From a bacterium (GTDB lineage: Bacteria > Cyanobacteriota > Vampirovibrionia > Gastranaerophilales > Gastranaerophilaceae): a stretch of DNA of 64,000 nucleotides. Numbering within the stretch: position 1 is the stretch's first letter; every line of letters starts with the position of its first letter. The stretch covers positions 1-64,000 of the forward strand of contig JAKSUQ010000007.1 of assembly GCA_024408855.1 (NCBI GenBank). Direction: 5' to 3'. Positions 55,678 to 64,000 of the stretch are shown piece by piece. The notes under the pieces were generated by a model. The model saw only the letters and a program-made list of their open reading frames with translations, had not been told where the DNA came from and did not search any database. The position numbers were made by a program, and so were the translations under genes.

Positions 55678-56985
55678 ATGAAAAACAAACTGATTATGTT
55701 TTGGATGGTTATGCTGATAGCTATAATATCAATAGTTTTAATTTGCACAAAACCTACAAAATTAGGATTAGACTTAGTCGGAGGATCCAGATTAGTTTTA
55801 GAAGCCCAAACAACTGATACAATATCCAAAATAACTCCGGATATGATGTCCAGCTTACAATTTGCAATAGAAAATCGTGTTAATAAGTTAGGTGTTTCTG
55901 AAACGGTTGTTCAACGTGCCGGAGAACGCAGGTTAGTGGTAGAAATTCCTGATGTATCCGATTTGAACCAAGCGAAAGCATATTTAGGTGAAACCGCAGA
56001 ATTAGATTTCCGCAAGCCGGTTAATCAAAATGGTATGGAAACTTGGTCAACGACAGGTTTAACCGGCAAAGATCTTACAAGTGCAAATTTGAGTACAAAT
56101 TCTCAAAATGGTCAATGGGTTGTTGATTTGGAATTTAATGCCGAAGGGACTAAAAAGTTTGCTGATTTGACAAGAAATATGGTTGGACAACAAATGGCCA
56201 TATTTTTTAATGGTGAATTGCAATCAGCACCTGTTATCAGAGAAGCCATAACAGGTGGCAGAGCTCAAATTTCAGGTGGTGATAGCGGTTTTGCATATGA
56301 AGAAGCCAAGAAAATGGTAGATTTGTTAAATGCAGGCGCATTGCCTGTTCCTGCAAAAATTATTGAAGAAAATACGGTAGGACCAACTTTGGGTGCTGAT
56401 AGTATTGAAAAATCGAAAGTAGCAGGTGCAATAGGTTTGGGGGTTGTAATGCTATTTATGGCATTATATTACAGGGCTCCGGGGTTGATTGCCGATGTTG
56501 CTTTGGTAATTTATGGTTTGATGCTGTTTGCACTGTTTAAAACTATTCCTGTAACACTTACATTGGCAGGCATAGCAGGTTTTATTCTATCAATCGGGAT
56601 GGCGGTTGATGCCAATATTTTGATTTTTGAAAGAACAAAAGAAGAGTTGAAAGCTGGCAGAACATTGTTTACCGCAATAAATTCCGGATTTGACAGAGCT
56701 TTTACGAGTATATTTGATTCAAATATGACAACGATTATCACTTGTATAATTTTATACTGTTGCGGAACCAGTATTGTTAAAGGGTTTGCTTTAACACTCG
56801 CAATTGGTGTAGTTGTTTCAATGTTTAGTGCTATTACTATTACAAAGAACTTCATGCATCTTGCTTTCGGAACTGAAAATCTTAAGAATCCTGCATTGTT
56901 CGGTCTACGACCTGAGGAAATCGGGGGAGGGTATTCTGTTATGGAAACGCAACGTGAAAAAGCTAAATTTGGTATATTGGACTAA
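55678..56985 (+). CDS. secD: Protein translocase subunit SecD
   Basis: Part of the SecDF complex that uses the proton motive force to help pull secreted proteins out of the Sec channel. The 435-residue protein has an N-terminal helix, the GLDLVGGSRLVLEAQ motif after it, a first periplasmic domain of about 200 residues (P1) with GKDLTSANLS and FTRNM-like strands, and a C-terminal block of five helices with SIGMAVDANILIFERTKEE (in part) and FDRAFTSIFDSNMTTIIT. The start follows AAGGAGTACATAA. secF begins 11 bases after its stop; separate SecD and SecF is the cyanobacterial and E. coli arrangement. Confidence 0.96.
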   Translation: MKNKLIMFWMVMLIAIISIVLICTKPTKLGLDLVGGSRLVLEAQTTDTISKITPDMMSSLQFAIENRVNKLGVSETVVQRAGERRLVVEIPDVSDLNQAKAYLGETAELDFRKPVNQNGMETWSTTGLTGKDLTSANLSTNSQNGQWVVDLEFNAEGTKKFADLTRNMVGQQMAIFFNGELQSAPVIREAITGGRAQISGGDSGFAYEEAKKMVDLLNAGALPVPAKIIEENTVGPTLGADSIEKSKVAGAIGLGVVMLFMALYYRAPGLIADVALVIYGLMLFALFKTIPVTLTLAGIAGFILSIGMAVDANILIFERTKEELKAGRTLFTAINSGFDRAFTSIFDSNMTTIITCIILYCCGTSIVKGFALTLAIGVVVSMFSAITITKNFMHLAFGTENLKNPALFGLRPEEIGGGYSVMETQREKAKFGILD

Positions 56986-56996
56986 GGGGGTAAGCA

Positions 56997-57965
56997 ATGA
57001 AGATAAAATTAGATATAGTAAAGTACAGATATTTATGTTTATGTATTTCGGCAATATTATTATTACCCGGCATAGTATCAATGATATATTCAATGTTTAC
57101 ATATGATACACATACACCTTTAAAAGTTGGTATTGATTATACCGGCGGTACAACGTTGCAATATGGTGTACAGGGTTGTATCAAGGAGAATATGGATAAT
57201 AACGGGATTTCTTATCTGAGAACAGAATTAAATAAAGCCGGCATAGAAAATCCAAATATACAGTTTTTGAATGTAAATAATACACAACAAGAAAATACAA
57301 AAAATGTGATTACTTCGGTTGTTTCTATCGGAACTCATTTTATAGATGAAAATTCCAAAGATGTTGATACTATTACAAAAGTGGTAGGCAGTGTTTATAA
57401 AGCACCGGAATTGATTCAGGTAAGTTCTGTTGGTCCTACATTGGGTAAAGAATTATTTCACAATTCATTAATAGCATTGTCGTTTGCTCTTATCGGAATT
57501 ATTGCTTATTTGACATTTAGATTTCAATTTGACTATGCTTTAGCGGCAATATTTGGTCTTGTTCACGATACAATATTTATTTTGGGAGCATTTTCTATTT
57601 TAGGTTTATTTTACGGGGTTAGAATTGATGCTTTATTTGTAACGGCGTTGCTTACTGTGATTGGGTTTTCTGTACACGATACAATTGTTGTATTTGACAG
57701 AGTTCGTGAAAATTTGAAATATTATTCCAAAAAGATGTCCTTTGGTGAAATTATGAATGCGAGTATTAATCAAACATTAGCAAGAAGTATTAATACATCA
57801 TTTACTACTTTAATAACATTGTTGGCATTGTATTTCTTTGGCGGTGTTACTACAAAAGATTTTGTGTTAGCGATGGCTTTGGGTATATTGGTTGGTACTT
57901 ATTCAAGTATTTTCTTCTGCTCAACCCTTGTTGAAATATGGGAAGATAAAAAGAAAAATGTATAA
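56997..57965 (+). CDS. secF: Protein translocase subunit SecF
   Basis: Partner of SecD in the SecDF translocase. The 322-residue protein has the N-terminal helix, GIDYTGGTTLQYGVQ (the SecF counterpart of the D1 motif), a short periplasmic domain, and the membrane block with VGPTLGKELFHNSL, IGFSVHDTIVVFDRVRENL (about residue 220) and RSINTSFTTLITLLALYFFGG (in part). GGGGG close to the ATG serves as ribosome site. It ends 21 bases before a bidirectional terminator shared with the converging nth gene. Confidence 0.96.
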   Translation: MKIKLDIVKYRYLCLCISAILLLPGIVSMIYSMFTYDTHTPLKVGIDYTGGTTLQYGVQGCIKENMDNNGISYLRTELNKAGIENPNIQFLNVNNTQQENTKNVITSVVSIGTHFIDENSKDVDTITKVVGSVYKAPELIQVSSVGPTLGKELFHNSLIALSFALIGIIAYLTFRFQFDYALAAIFGLVHDTIFILGAFSILGLFYGVRIDALFVTALLTVIGFSVHDTIVVFDRVRENLKYYSKKMSFGEIMNASINQTLARSINTSFTTLITLLALYFFGGVTTKDFVLAMALGILVGTYSSIFFCSTLVEIWEDKKKNV

Positions 57966-57985
57966 TGCATATTTAAAAAAATAAT

Positions 57986-58020
57986 GAATGGATGTTCTGT
58001 TACTGAACATCCATTTATTA
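57986..58020. terminator. Bidirectional terminator between secF and nth
   Basis: An 11-bp perfect stem (AATGGATGTTC at 57987-57997 with GAACATCCATT at 58005-58015) has a 7-base loop and AT-rich flanks on both sides (A run before, T run after). It can stop secF on the plus strand and the atpD-atpC-nth run on the minus strand. Confidence 0.8.
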
Positions 58021-58058
58021 TTTTGATGTTTATTCTCCTTAATTTACAATTTATTTTG

Positions 58059-58703
58059 TCAGGAGTGTACATATCTTGCACAATATTTTGCAATTGGGCA
58101 TTTATTACACATTGGTTTTATTGGTTTACAAATATTTTGTCCTAATGTTACAAGTAAAGTATTAATGTCAATCCAATATTTTTGCGGTAATTTTTCCCTT
58201 AGGGCAAATTCTGTTTCTTCCGGAGAATTTGTTTTTATATAGCCCAAACGATTGAATATCCTGTGAACATGAACATCAACACAGATTGCTGGTTTGTTAA
58301 ATCCCAGAGAAAGTACAAGATTAGCTGTTTTTCGCCCGACACCTTTGAATTTTATCAAATCTTCAATCTCATCAGGCACTTTACCTCCAAGATTTTCATC
58401 AATTTCTTTAGAAAGTTCTATGATTTGTTTAGCTTTATTTCCATAAAACCCAACCGGATAAATCGCTTTTGTTAATATTTTAGGGTTAATATTTTTCATC
58501 TCAGCAGGCGTTTTTGCCAAATCAAACATTCTCAATGTTGCAGGATAAGTTGTTTTATCATTGGTTCTGAGGCTTAAAATACAAGCAATCAAAACTAAAT
58601 ACGGATCCTTAAGTGATTCCATAAGGTTTACAAAATCGCTTTTAGGAAGCTCTGATTTTTGAAGAATTGATACAACTTTATCAATCATAATTTGAGTATT
58701 CAT
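58059..58703 (-). CDS. nth: Endonuclease III (Nth)
   Basis: Base-excision repair glycosylase/AP lyase for oxidised pyrimidines. The 214-residue protein has the helix-hairpin-helix LIKFKGVGRKTANLVLSLGF (about 113-132) with the catalytic Lys, the catalytic Asp in CVDVHVHRIFNRLG (about 138), and the C-terminal 4Fe-4S cluster C-x6-C-x2-C-x5-C (CKPIKPMCNKCPIAKYC). All catalytic residues are present. Its start shares one base with the atpC stop (58703), so it is translationally coupled to the ATP synthase genes. Confidence 0.97.
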   Translation of the reverse strand: MNTQIMIDKVVSILQKSELPKSDFVNLMESLKDPYLVLIACILSLRTNDKTTYPATLRMFDLAKTPAEMKNINPKILTKAIYPVGFYGNKAKQIIELSKEIDENLGGKVPDEIEDLIKFKGVGRKTANLVLSLGFNKPAICVDVHVHRIFNRLGYIKTNSPEETEFALREKLPQKYWIDINTLLVTLGQNICKPIKPMCNKCPIAKYCARYVHS

Positions 58704-59095
58704 TATTTATTTAAAGCAGCTTTGAGTCGAGCTAATGAACGGGCAAGTGCAGCTTGGGCTCTTTGGGTATCTACTTTAGCTGCCGTATCTGCAAGTCTTG
58801 CTTCTGCTCTTTGTTTTGCATCTTTTGCACGACTTACGTCAATATCTTTGCCATCTTCACAAACATCAGTTAAAATGGTAGCTACGTTATCTTTAAATTG
58901 AAAAACTCCGCCCATTGTTGCAAAACATTTTTCTTCATTACCTATTAAAGCCTTTGTAACTCCGATATCCAAGACAGTCGTTACAGGTATATGGTCTTTT
59001 AAAATACCCATTTGCCCGCTTTTTGTTTGTATAACAAGCTCATCAACTTCGTTTTCATATACTATTCGTTCGTGCGTAATTATTTTTAACAACAT
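58703..59095 (-). CDS. atpC: ATP synthase epsilon subunit
   Basis: Rotor-stalk subunit of F1 that can inhibit ATP hydrolysis. The 130-residue protein has the N-terminal beta-sandwich (LKIITHERIVYENEVDELVI, GQMGILKDHIPVTTVLDIGV, MGGVFQFKDNVATILTD) and a C-terminal helical hairpin (RAKDAKQRAEARLADTAAKV). It follows atpD by 21 bases and has no other atp gene beside it. The separation of beta and epsilon from the rest of the operon is the cyanobacterial arrangement (there called atpB-atpE). Confidence 0.95.
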   Translation of the reverse strand: MLLKIITHERIVYENEVDELVIQTKSGQMGILKDHIPVTTVLDIGVTKALIGNEEKCFATMGGVFQFKDNVATILTDVCEDGKDIDVSRAKDAKQRAEARLADTAAKVDTQRAQAALARSLARLKAALNK

Positions 59096-59116
59096 TTTAA
59101 TCTATTTACCTGCTAA

Positions 59117-60538
<1,422 letters not shown>

Positions 60539-60676
60539 TCAATAAACGGGAGAATATAAAACCGAATTGCGGATTTACTTCTCATATCATTCAAAAACAA
60601 TTATACATTAATTTTTTACTTTTAGCAAGAATTGTGGCTTGGTGATGCGGAAAATAGTACAAATTGAGGATATAAT

Positions 60677-61945
60677 TTATGTAATTTGCATTTCGCAAGG
60701 AACTTTACCTTTTTTTAACATTTCAATCAAAGGATTTAAAAAGATTTCTTCTCCTAAGCCGTTAGATTTAAGTACATAATAAGAAATCTCACAAAGTTCC
60801 TTACAAATATCCAAAATCGGTTTATTTTTAATTCTCGCATTAATAGCATGTCGTGGAATGTTATACCTAAGTTCTTTTATTTCATTGGTCGTATATTTAT
60901 TCAAAATTGAGTCAACTTCTGAAATTGCATCTTTTGAATACATGATTCCTTTATATAGTGCAGGGATTGAGTATTCAAGCCCACCACCCACACAATCATG
61001 GTTTCTTATTTCAATAAAATTCCTTAGCCGGACTTCAGGAAAATATAAATTTGAATGTAACTTCCAATCTTCAAGGGTTGGTATAAAACCTTCAAAACCT
61101 TTATCCATAAATTCTTTGAAATCTATTTTCCCGTTAATATTTATAAGTTTCTCGTTTCTGTTAATAAATATCATAGGTGTTTTTAAAAGTAATGCTACAT
61201 AATCTTCAAATTGCATATTTTTGTCAAAATCTGTTGCAAATCCGCAACGCTCATTATCAGTATTTAACCAAGCCAATGCTCTGAAAGATTTATATCCCGT
61301 ATCCACTCCACCTCGGATTTTGGAATTGGCAAACATAGCGGTTGCAAAAGGTGTCATTAAATTTGCAAGTCTAAATTTTTTCATTGCATCATCTTCAGAT
61401 TTATAATCGATACCAACTTGGATACCGGCAGTTTCTCTCATCATTACATCAGATAATATTCCCCAAAGATATTTTGCCATGGAATGATATCTTCTTTTTG
61501 GTAGAAGTTCAATACTTCTGTATGTAGTTTTTGGAGAAACTCCTATGTTTAAAAGTTTTATGCCAAAATATTCAAGTGCCGGTGAAATTGCAAAATCAAT
61601 TTCTTCGATTTTATTTTTTAATTCGGCTATTGTGTTTTGTGGTTTAAGGCTAAGCTCAAACTGGCATCCCGGTTCTAAAGTTATTGTATCATGCAGTTTT
61701 TTTAATCCGATAATATTGTTATTGTCAAGAATGTAATCCCAATTATTAATTTTTGCAATTTCTCTCAAAAGTTCGCCTATTCCAAACTCTCCTTTGTATG
61801 GTACAACTTCTCCGTCCGATTTGTAAACCGGAATTCTTTCGTATTCCATGCCGATTTTTTGTTCAGTTTTACATCCGCCATAAAACTCATCAGTAAGATT
61901 ACTGTATTCCAAGCGTTCTTCCGTTTCTAATTTGCAATAGTTCAC
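60677..61945 (-). CDS. gshA: Glutamate-cysteine ligase (plant/proteobacterial GCS2 type)
   Basis: Makes gamma-glutamylcysteine, the first step to glutathione. The 422-residue protein fits the GCS2/EgtA-like family: KIGMEYERIPVYKSDGEVVP near residue 30 (metal and Glu ligands), TLEPGCQFELSLKPQ (about 95), AKYLWGILSDVMMRETAGIQVGIDY (split; about 165-188, with the ETAGIQV motif) and NTDNERCGF in the middle. The start is GTG 61945: AAGGAG (61952-61957) is perfectly spaced, and the frame's ATG 24 codons upstream lies beyond it. A TATAAT box lies at 61964-61969. gshB is not in the window. It is divergent from rsmA. Confidence 0.85.
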   Translation of the reverse strand: MNYCKLETEERLEYSNLTDEFYGGCKTEQKIGMEYERIPVYKSDGEVVPYKGEFGIGELLREIAKINNWDYILDNNNIIGLKKLHDTITLEPGCQFELSLKPQNTIAELKNKIEEIDFAISPALEYFGIKLLNIGVSPKTTYRSIELLPKRRYHSMAKYLWGILSDVMMRETAGIQVGIDYKSEDDAMKKFRLANLMTPFATAMFANSKIRGGVDTGYKSFRALAWLNTDNERCGFATDFDKNMQFEDYVALLLKTPMIFINRNEKLININGKIDFKEFMDKGFEGFIPTLEDWKLHSNLYFPEVRLRNFIEIRNHDCVGGGLEYSIPALYKGIMYSKDAISEVDSILNKYTTNEIKELRYNIPRHAINARIKNKPILDICKELCEISYYVLKSNGLGEEIFLNPLIEMLKKGKVPCEMQIT

Positions 61946-62031
61946 GACTTTCTCCTTAAAAAAATTATAATCTAAATTCAACAAAATAAATATACCTTTT
62001 AATAATATTTTTAACATTTACCTGTTTGTAT

Positions 62032-62037
62032 TATTAT
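62032..62037 (+). promoter_or_regulatory. -10-like box at the rsmA start
   Basis: TATTAT ends seven bases before the rsmA ATG at 62045. No ribosome site and no clear -35 are visible. Spacing again suggests a leaderless transcript, although the AT-rich context weakens the call. Confidence 0.35.
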
Positions 62038-62044
62038 ATTTAGT

Positions 62045-62875
62045 ATGTTGGACTATTTACAAAGAGCAAAATTTTTTAAAACAAAAAAAAGGTTAGGACA
62101 GAACTTCCTTATAAATCCTGATGTAATTTCTGATATCATTGAATTTGCTAAAATAAATAAGGATGATGTAATTTTGGAAATTGGTCCGGGAGTTGGTTTT
62201 GTTACGGAACAGTTGATTAAGCATGCCCAAAAAGTTATTGCCGTAGAACTTGACGAAGAAGCTATTAAAGAGCTTGAGAAACTTAATGCGCCGAATCTTG
62301 AAATTATACATAAAGATATTCTAAAAACCGAATTGTCTGATTTGCATGACGGAAAACTTAAAGTGGTTGCGAATATACCTTATTATATTACAACTCCGAT
62401 TATTGCTCATTTGCTTGGTGAAATTGATGACTTGACTAATTCAAATCGGTCAAAAATAACTGATATAATTCTAATGGTTCAGGAAGAAGTTGCAAGAAGA
62501 ATTGTAGCAACGGAAAATTCAGCAAGTAAACAATACGGACTTTTGACTATACTTTCTCAATTTTGGGCTGATTGTTCAATTCTAAAACTTGTTGGCAGGA
62601 AATCATTCTATCCTGCTCCGAAAGTCAATTCTGCACTTGTGTTAATGAAAGTAAGAAAAGAACCGTTATTAAATCTTTCTGATTATTCGTATTTTAGAAG
62701 AGTTATAAAAGCAGCATTTTCACAACGTAGAAAAACCTTAAAAAATTGTCTTTTAAGTGCAGGATTTGACAAAAATAAGATTAATGACGCTATTTTAAAA
62801 CTTAACCTCGATCAAAATATACGTGGTGAAAAACTTTCAATAGAACAGTTCGGCGAACTTTCAAAATTACTTTAA
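62045..62875 (+). CDS. rsmA: 16S rRNA dimethyladenosine transferase RsmA (KsgA)
   Basis: Dimethylates two adjacent adenosines near the 3' end of 16S rRNA late in 30S assembly. The 276-residue protein has the N-terminal KKRLGQNFLINPDVI, the SAM-binding loop LEIGPGVGFVTEQL (about residue 44), VELDEEAI, the catalytic NIPYYI (about 115) and the C-terminal FSQRRKTLKNCL stretch. All motifs fit. There is no Shine-Dalgarno sequence; a -10-like box lies seven bases upstream. No partner gene follows; 62876-63118 is non-coding. Confidence 0.97.
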   Translation: MLDYLQRAKFFKTKKRLGQNFLINPDVISDIIEFAKINKDDVILEIGPGVGFVTEQLIKHAQKVIAVELDEEAIKELEKLNAPNLEIIHKDILKTELSDLHDGKLKVVANIPYYITTPIIAHLLGEIDDLTNSNRSKITDIILMVQEEVARRIVATENSASKQYGLLTILSQFWADCSILKLVGRKSFYPAPKVNSALVLMKVRKEPLLNLSDYSYFRRVIKAAFSQRRKTLKNCLLSAGFDKNKINDAILKLNLDQNIRGEKLSIEQFGELSKLL

Positions 62876-63049
62876 AACAAATGTATATGCATTTCATTCA
62901 CTCCCCAAAAACTAAAATTAATTATTTATAATTATAGCTTTACAAAATTTAATAAAACTTAATATTATTTTTGGTAGTAAAACACTTGATATACATATTT
63001 AAAAACATAATATAGCAAAATTCATTTGTAACAATTTAATGAATTACTC

Positions 63050-63076
63050 TAAAGTTTTTTCAAAATATGCTGTTGC
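63050..63076 (+). promoter_or_regulatory. Possible sigma-28-like promoter before the last gene
   Basis: TAAAGTTT (63050-63057) matches the sigma-28 -35 box. At the standard 11-base spacing lies GCTGTTGC, only 4 of 8 matches to GCCGATAA. ACCGT, found in the -10 of the first EF-hand gene, occurs further on at 63081-63085. A competing sigma-70 option is TTGATA (62986-62991), 16 bases, TAATAT (63008-63013). Confidence 0.3.
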
Positions 63077-63118
63077 AGATACCGTATGGGTACGAATTAA
63101 AATAAGAAAGGTGTCAAG

Positions 63119-64000
63119 ATGAGTAATGAATTAAATATTGGAAGTATTAAAAATGCTGCATTACGTGCATTTGCAGAAAGTATTGATATTAATGCCAATA
63201 ATGGAGGACAAAAGAAAGGTGTGTTAGAAGAGAGTGAATTATCAATATTTATGCAGTGTGGAAGTATGAGCTTAAAAGAGAATAAATCTGCTTATAGCGA
63301 ATTTAAAGAAATATGTGATAAACTTATGAAACCATTGAAGAACAGATTTCTATACGACGGAGGCAATATTTTAAAGGCACCTAAAGCTATACAAAATACA
63401 GAAAATAGTAATGTCGAGGCATTTGCTGAACAAGGATACTTTTTCAAATCCACAAAAGAACTGGAAGACGGCACACAACTAATAATATATGAAAATAAAG
63501 ATGGCTCAGAGTTGACTGAAAATTTAACAAATCTTGAGCTGAGATATTATGACAAAGAAGGACACTTGACAGAAAGACATTACAAAGATTATACAAACAA
63601 TAATTATATTATTGATAAAATACGTGGTAATAAAAATTCATCAACAATAGCTACATACACAGCAGACGGAGTTTTAATCTGTGAAACGACAGCCAAGAAT
63701 AGTACTGTAACAACTAAATATTATGATGAAGAAACCGGAAAGATAACTAAAAGCTCGATTAGTAATGGTAATAATATCAAAGAAGGTAAAATATATAAAC
63801 ATGTTGGCGATAAAAAATATATTGAACAGATATCCAAAGATAATGGTAACTACCATATATTCTTTGATCGTGATGCAAATGGGAATTTGAAAAAAATTAA
63901 ATTTTACCAAGATACACAGGACTACCAACAAAATTTTTTCATTGATGTAGAAGAAAATGCTGTAACAGGTAACTGGTACGGTTATGGTGATGATGTCCAA
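63119..64000 (+). CDS. EF-hand-like orphan protein, cut by the window edge
   Basis: An open frame of 294 codons without a stop, running off the right edge. The start is ATG 63119 after AAAGGTG. Residues 20-45 (ESIDINANNGG, then GVLEESELSIFMQ) resemble an EF-hand with D-x-N-x-N and a closing Glu, though a few residues are inserted in the loop. After a linker come beta-strand units such as RYYDKEGHLTERHYKDY, KYYDEETGKITKSS and HIFFDRDANGNLKKIKFYQ, which look like YD/MORN-type or YwqK-like repeats seen in secreted toxins and surface proteins. No signal peptide is present. The N-terminal organisation and upstream TAAAGTTT box match the gene at 23898. Confidence 0.65.
   Translation, partial: MSNELNIGSIKNAALRAFAESIDINANNGGQKKGVLEESELSIFMQCGSMSLKENKSAYSEFKEICDKLMKPLKNRFLYDGGNILKAPKAIQNTENSNVEAFAEQGYFFKSTKELEDGTQLIIYENKDGSELTENLTNLELRYYDKEGHLTERHYKDYTNNNYIIDKIRGNKNSSTIATYTADGVLICETTAKNSTVTTKYYDEETGKITKSSISNGNNIKEGKIYKHVGDKKYIEQISKDNGNYHIFFDRDANGNLKKIKFYQDTQDYQQNFFIDVEENAVTGNWYGYGDDVQ

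Overview
The window is an AT-rich, gene-dense bacterial chromosome segment. No rRNA, tRNA, CRISPR array, transposase or prophage gene was seen. The organism is a diderm that makes peptidoglycan and LPS: mraY/murD/ftsW/murG, murJ, amidase, lptC/lptA-like genes, a HldA-like heptose kinase, an O-antigen ligase family protein and an AsmA-like protein. Several traits point to the non-photosynthetic cyanobacterial relatives (Vampirovibrionia/Melainabacteria, most likely the gut Gastranaerophilales): atpD-atpC as an isolated beta-epsilon pair, a DUF4330-like protein, a YvcK with two N-terminal membrane helices, SpoIID and WG-repeat proteins, and many orphan proteins. This placement is inference; no 16S gene is present.

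Layout. 188-10511 (+) is one long run: mraY, murD, ftsW, murG, lptC, lptA, a TPR protein, dprA, topA. 10607-15938 holds a coiled-coil orphan, a 1254-residue AsmA-like protein and a small orphan. 15919-16983 (-) is a repeat-bearing membrane protein. 17075-23676 (+) is an envelope/replication operon: hldA-like kinase, DUF4330, O-antigen ligase, ligA, a small membrane protein, glmU. 23898-26198 is a large EF-hand protein. 26615-28160 carries rpsH, rplF and rplR cut out of the usual ribosomal operon and separated by wide spacers. 28295-30777 is a TPR protein plus a lipoprotein.

30782-36203 holds a phosphohexomutase, an orphan sugar-type ABC permease, a secreted vWA protein and a 670-residue helical orphan. 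36207-43508 (-) runs amidase, cysS, spoIID, murJ and a membrane-anchored orphan. dnaX (43558-45408) is divergent from the amidase. 45556-49231 is an accessory stretch with a matrixin-like zinc protease, a His-rich WG-repeat secreted protein and a membrane-anchored HExxH protein. 49497-57965 (+) is mostly metabolism and export: pxpA, yvcK, panB, panC, a membrane orphan, dapA, secD, secF. 58059-60523 (-) is atpD-atpC-nth. A glutamate-cysteine ligase (-) and rsmA (+) diverge near 62000. The window ends inside a second EF-hand-like gene.

The most interesting signals are regulatory. First, a set of genes (lptC, dprA, dnaX, the protease, probably the permease and rsmA) has no Shine-Dalgarno sequence and carries a -10 box 6-9 bases before the ATG, which predicts leaderless mRNAs. 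Second, the two EF-hand-like genes both have a TAAAGTTT box upstream, one followed at exactly 11 bases by ACCGTTAA, which resembles a flagellar sigma-28 promoter. Third, the rpsH, rplF and rplR spacers contain hairpins and a promoter of their own.
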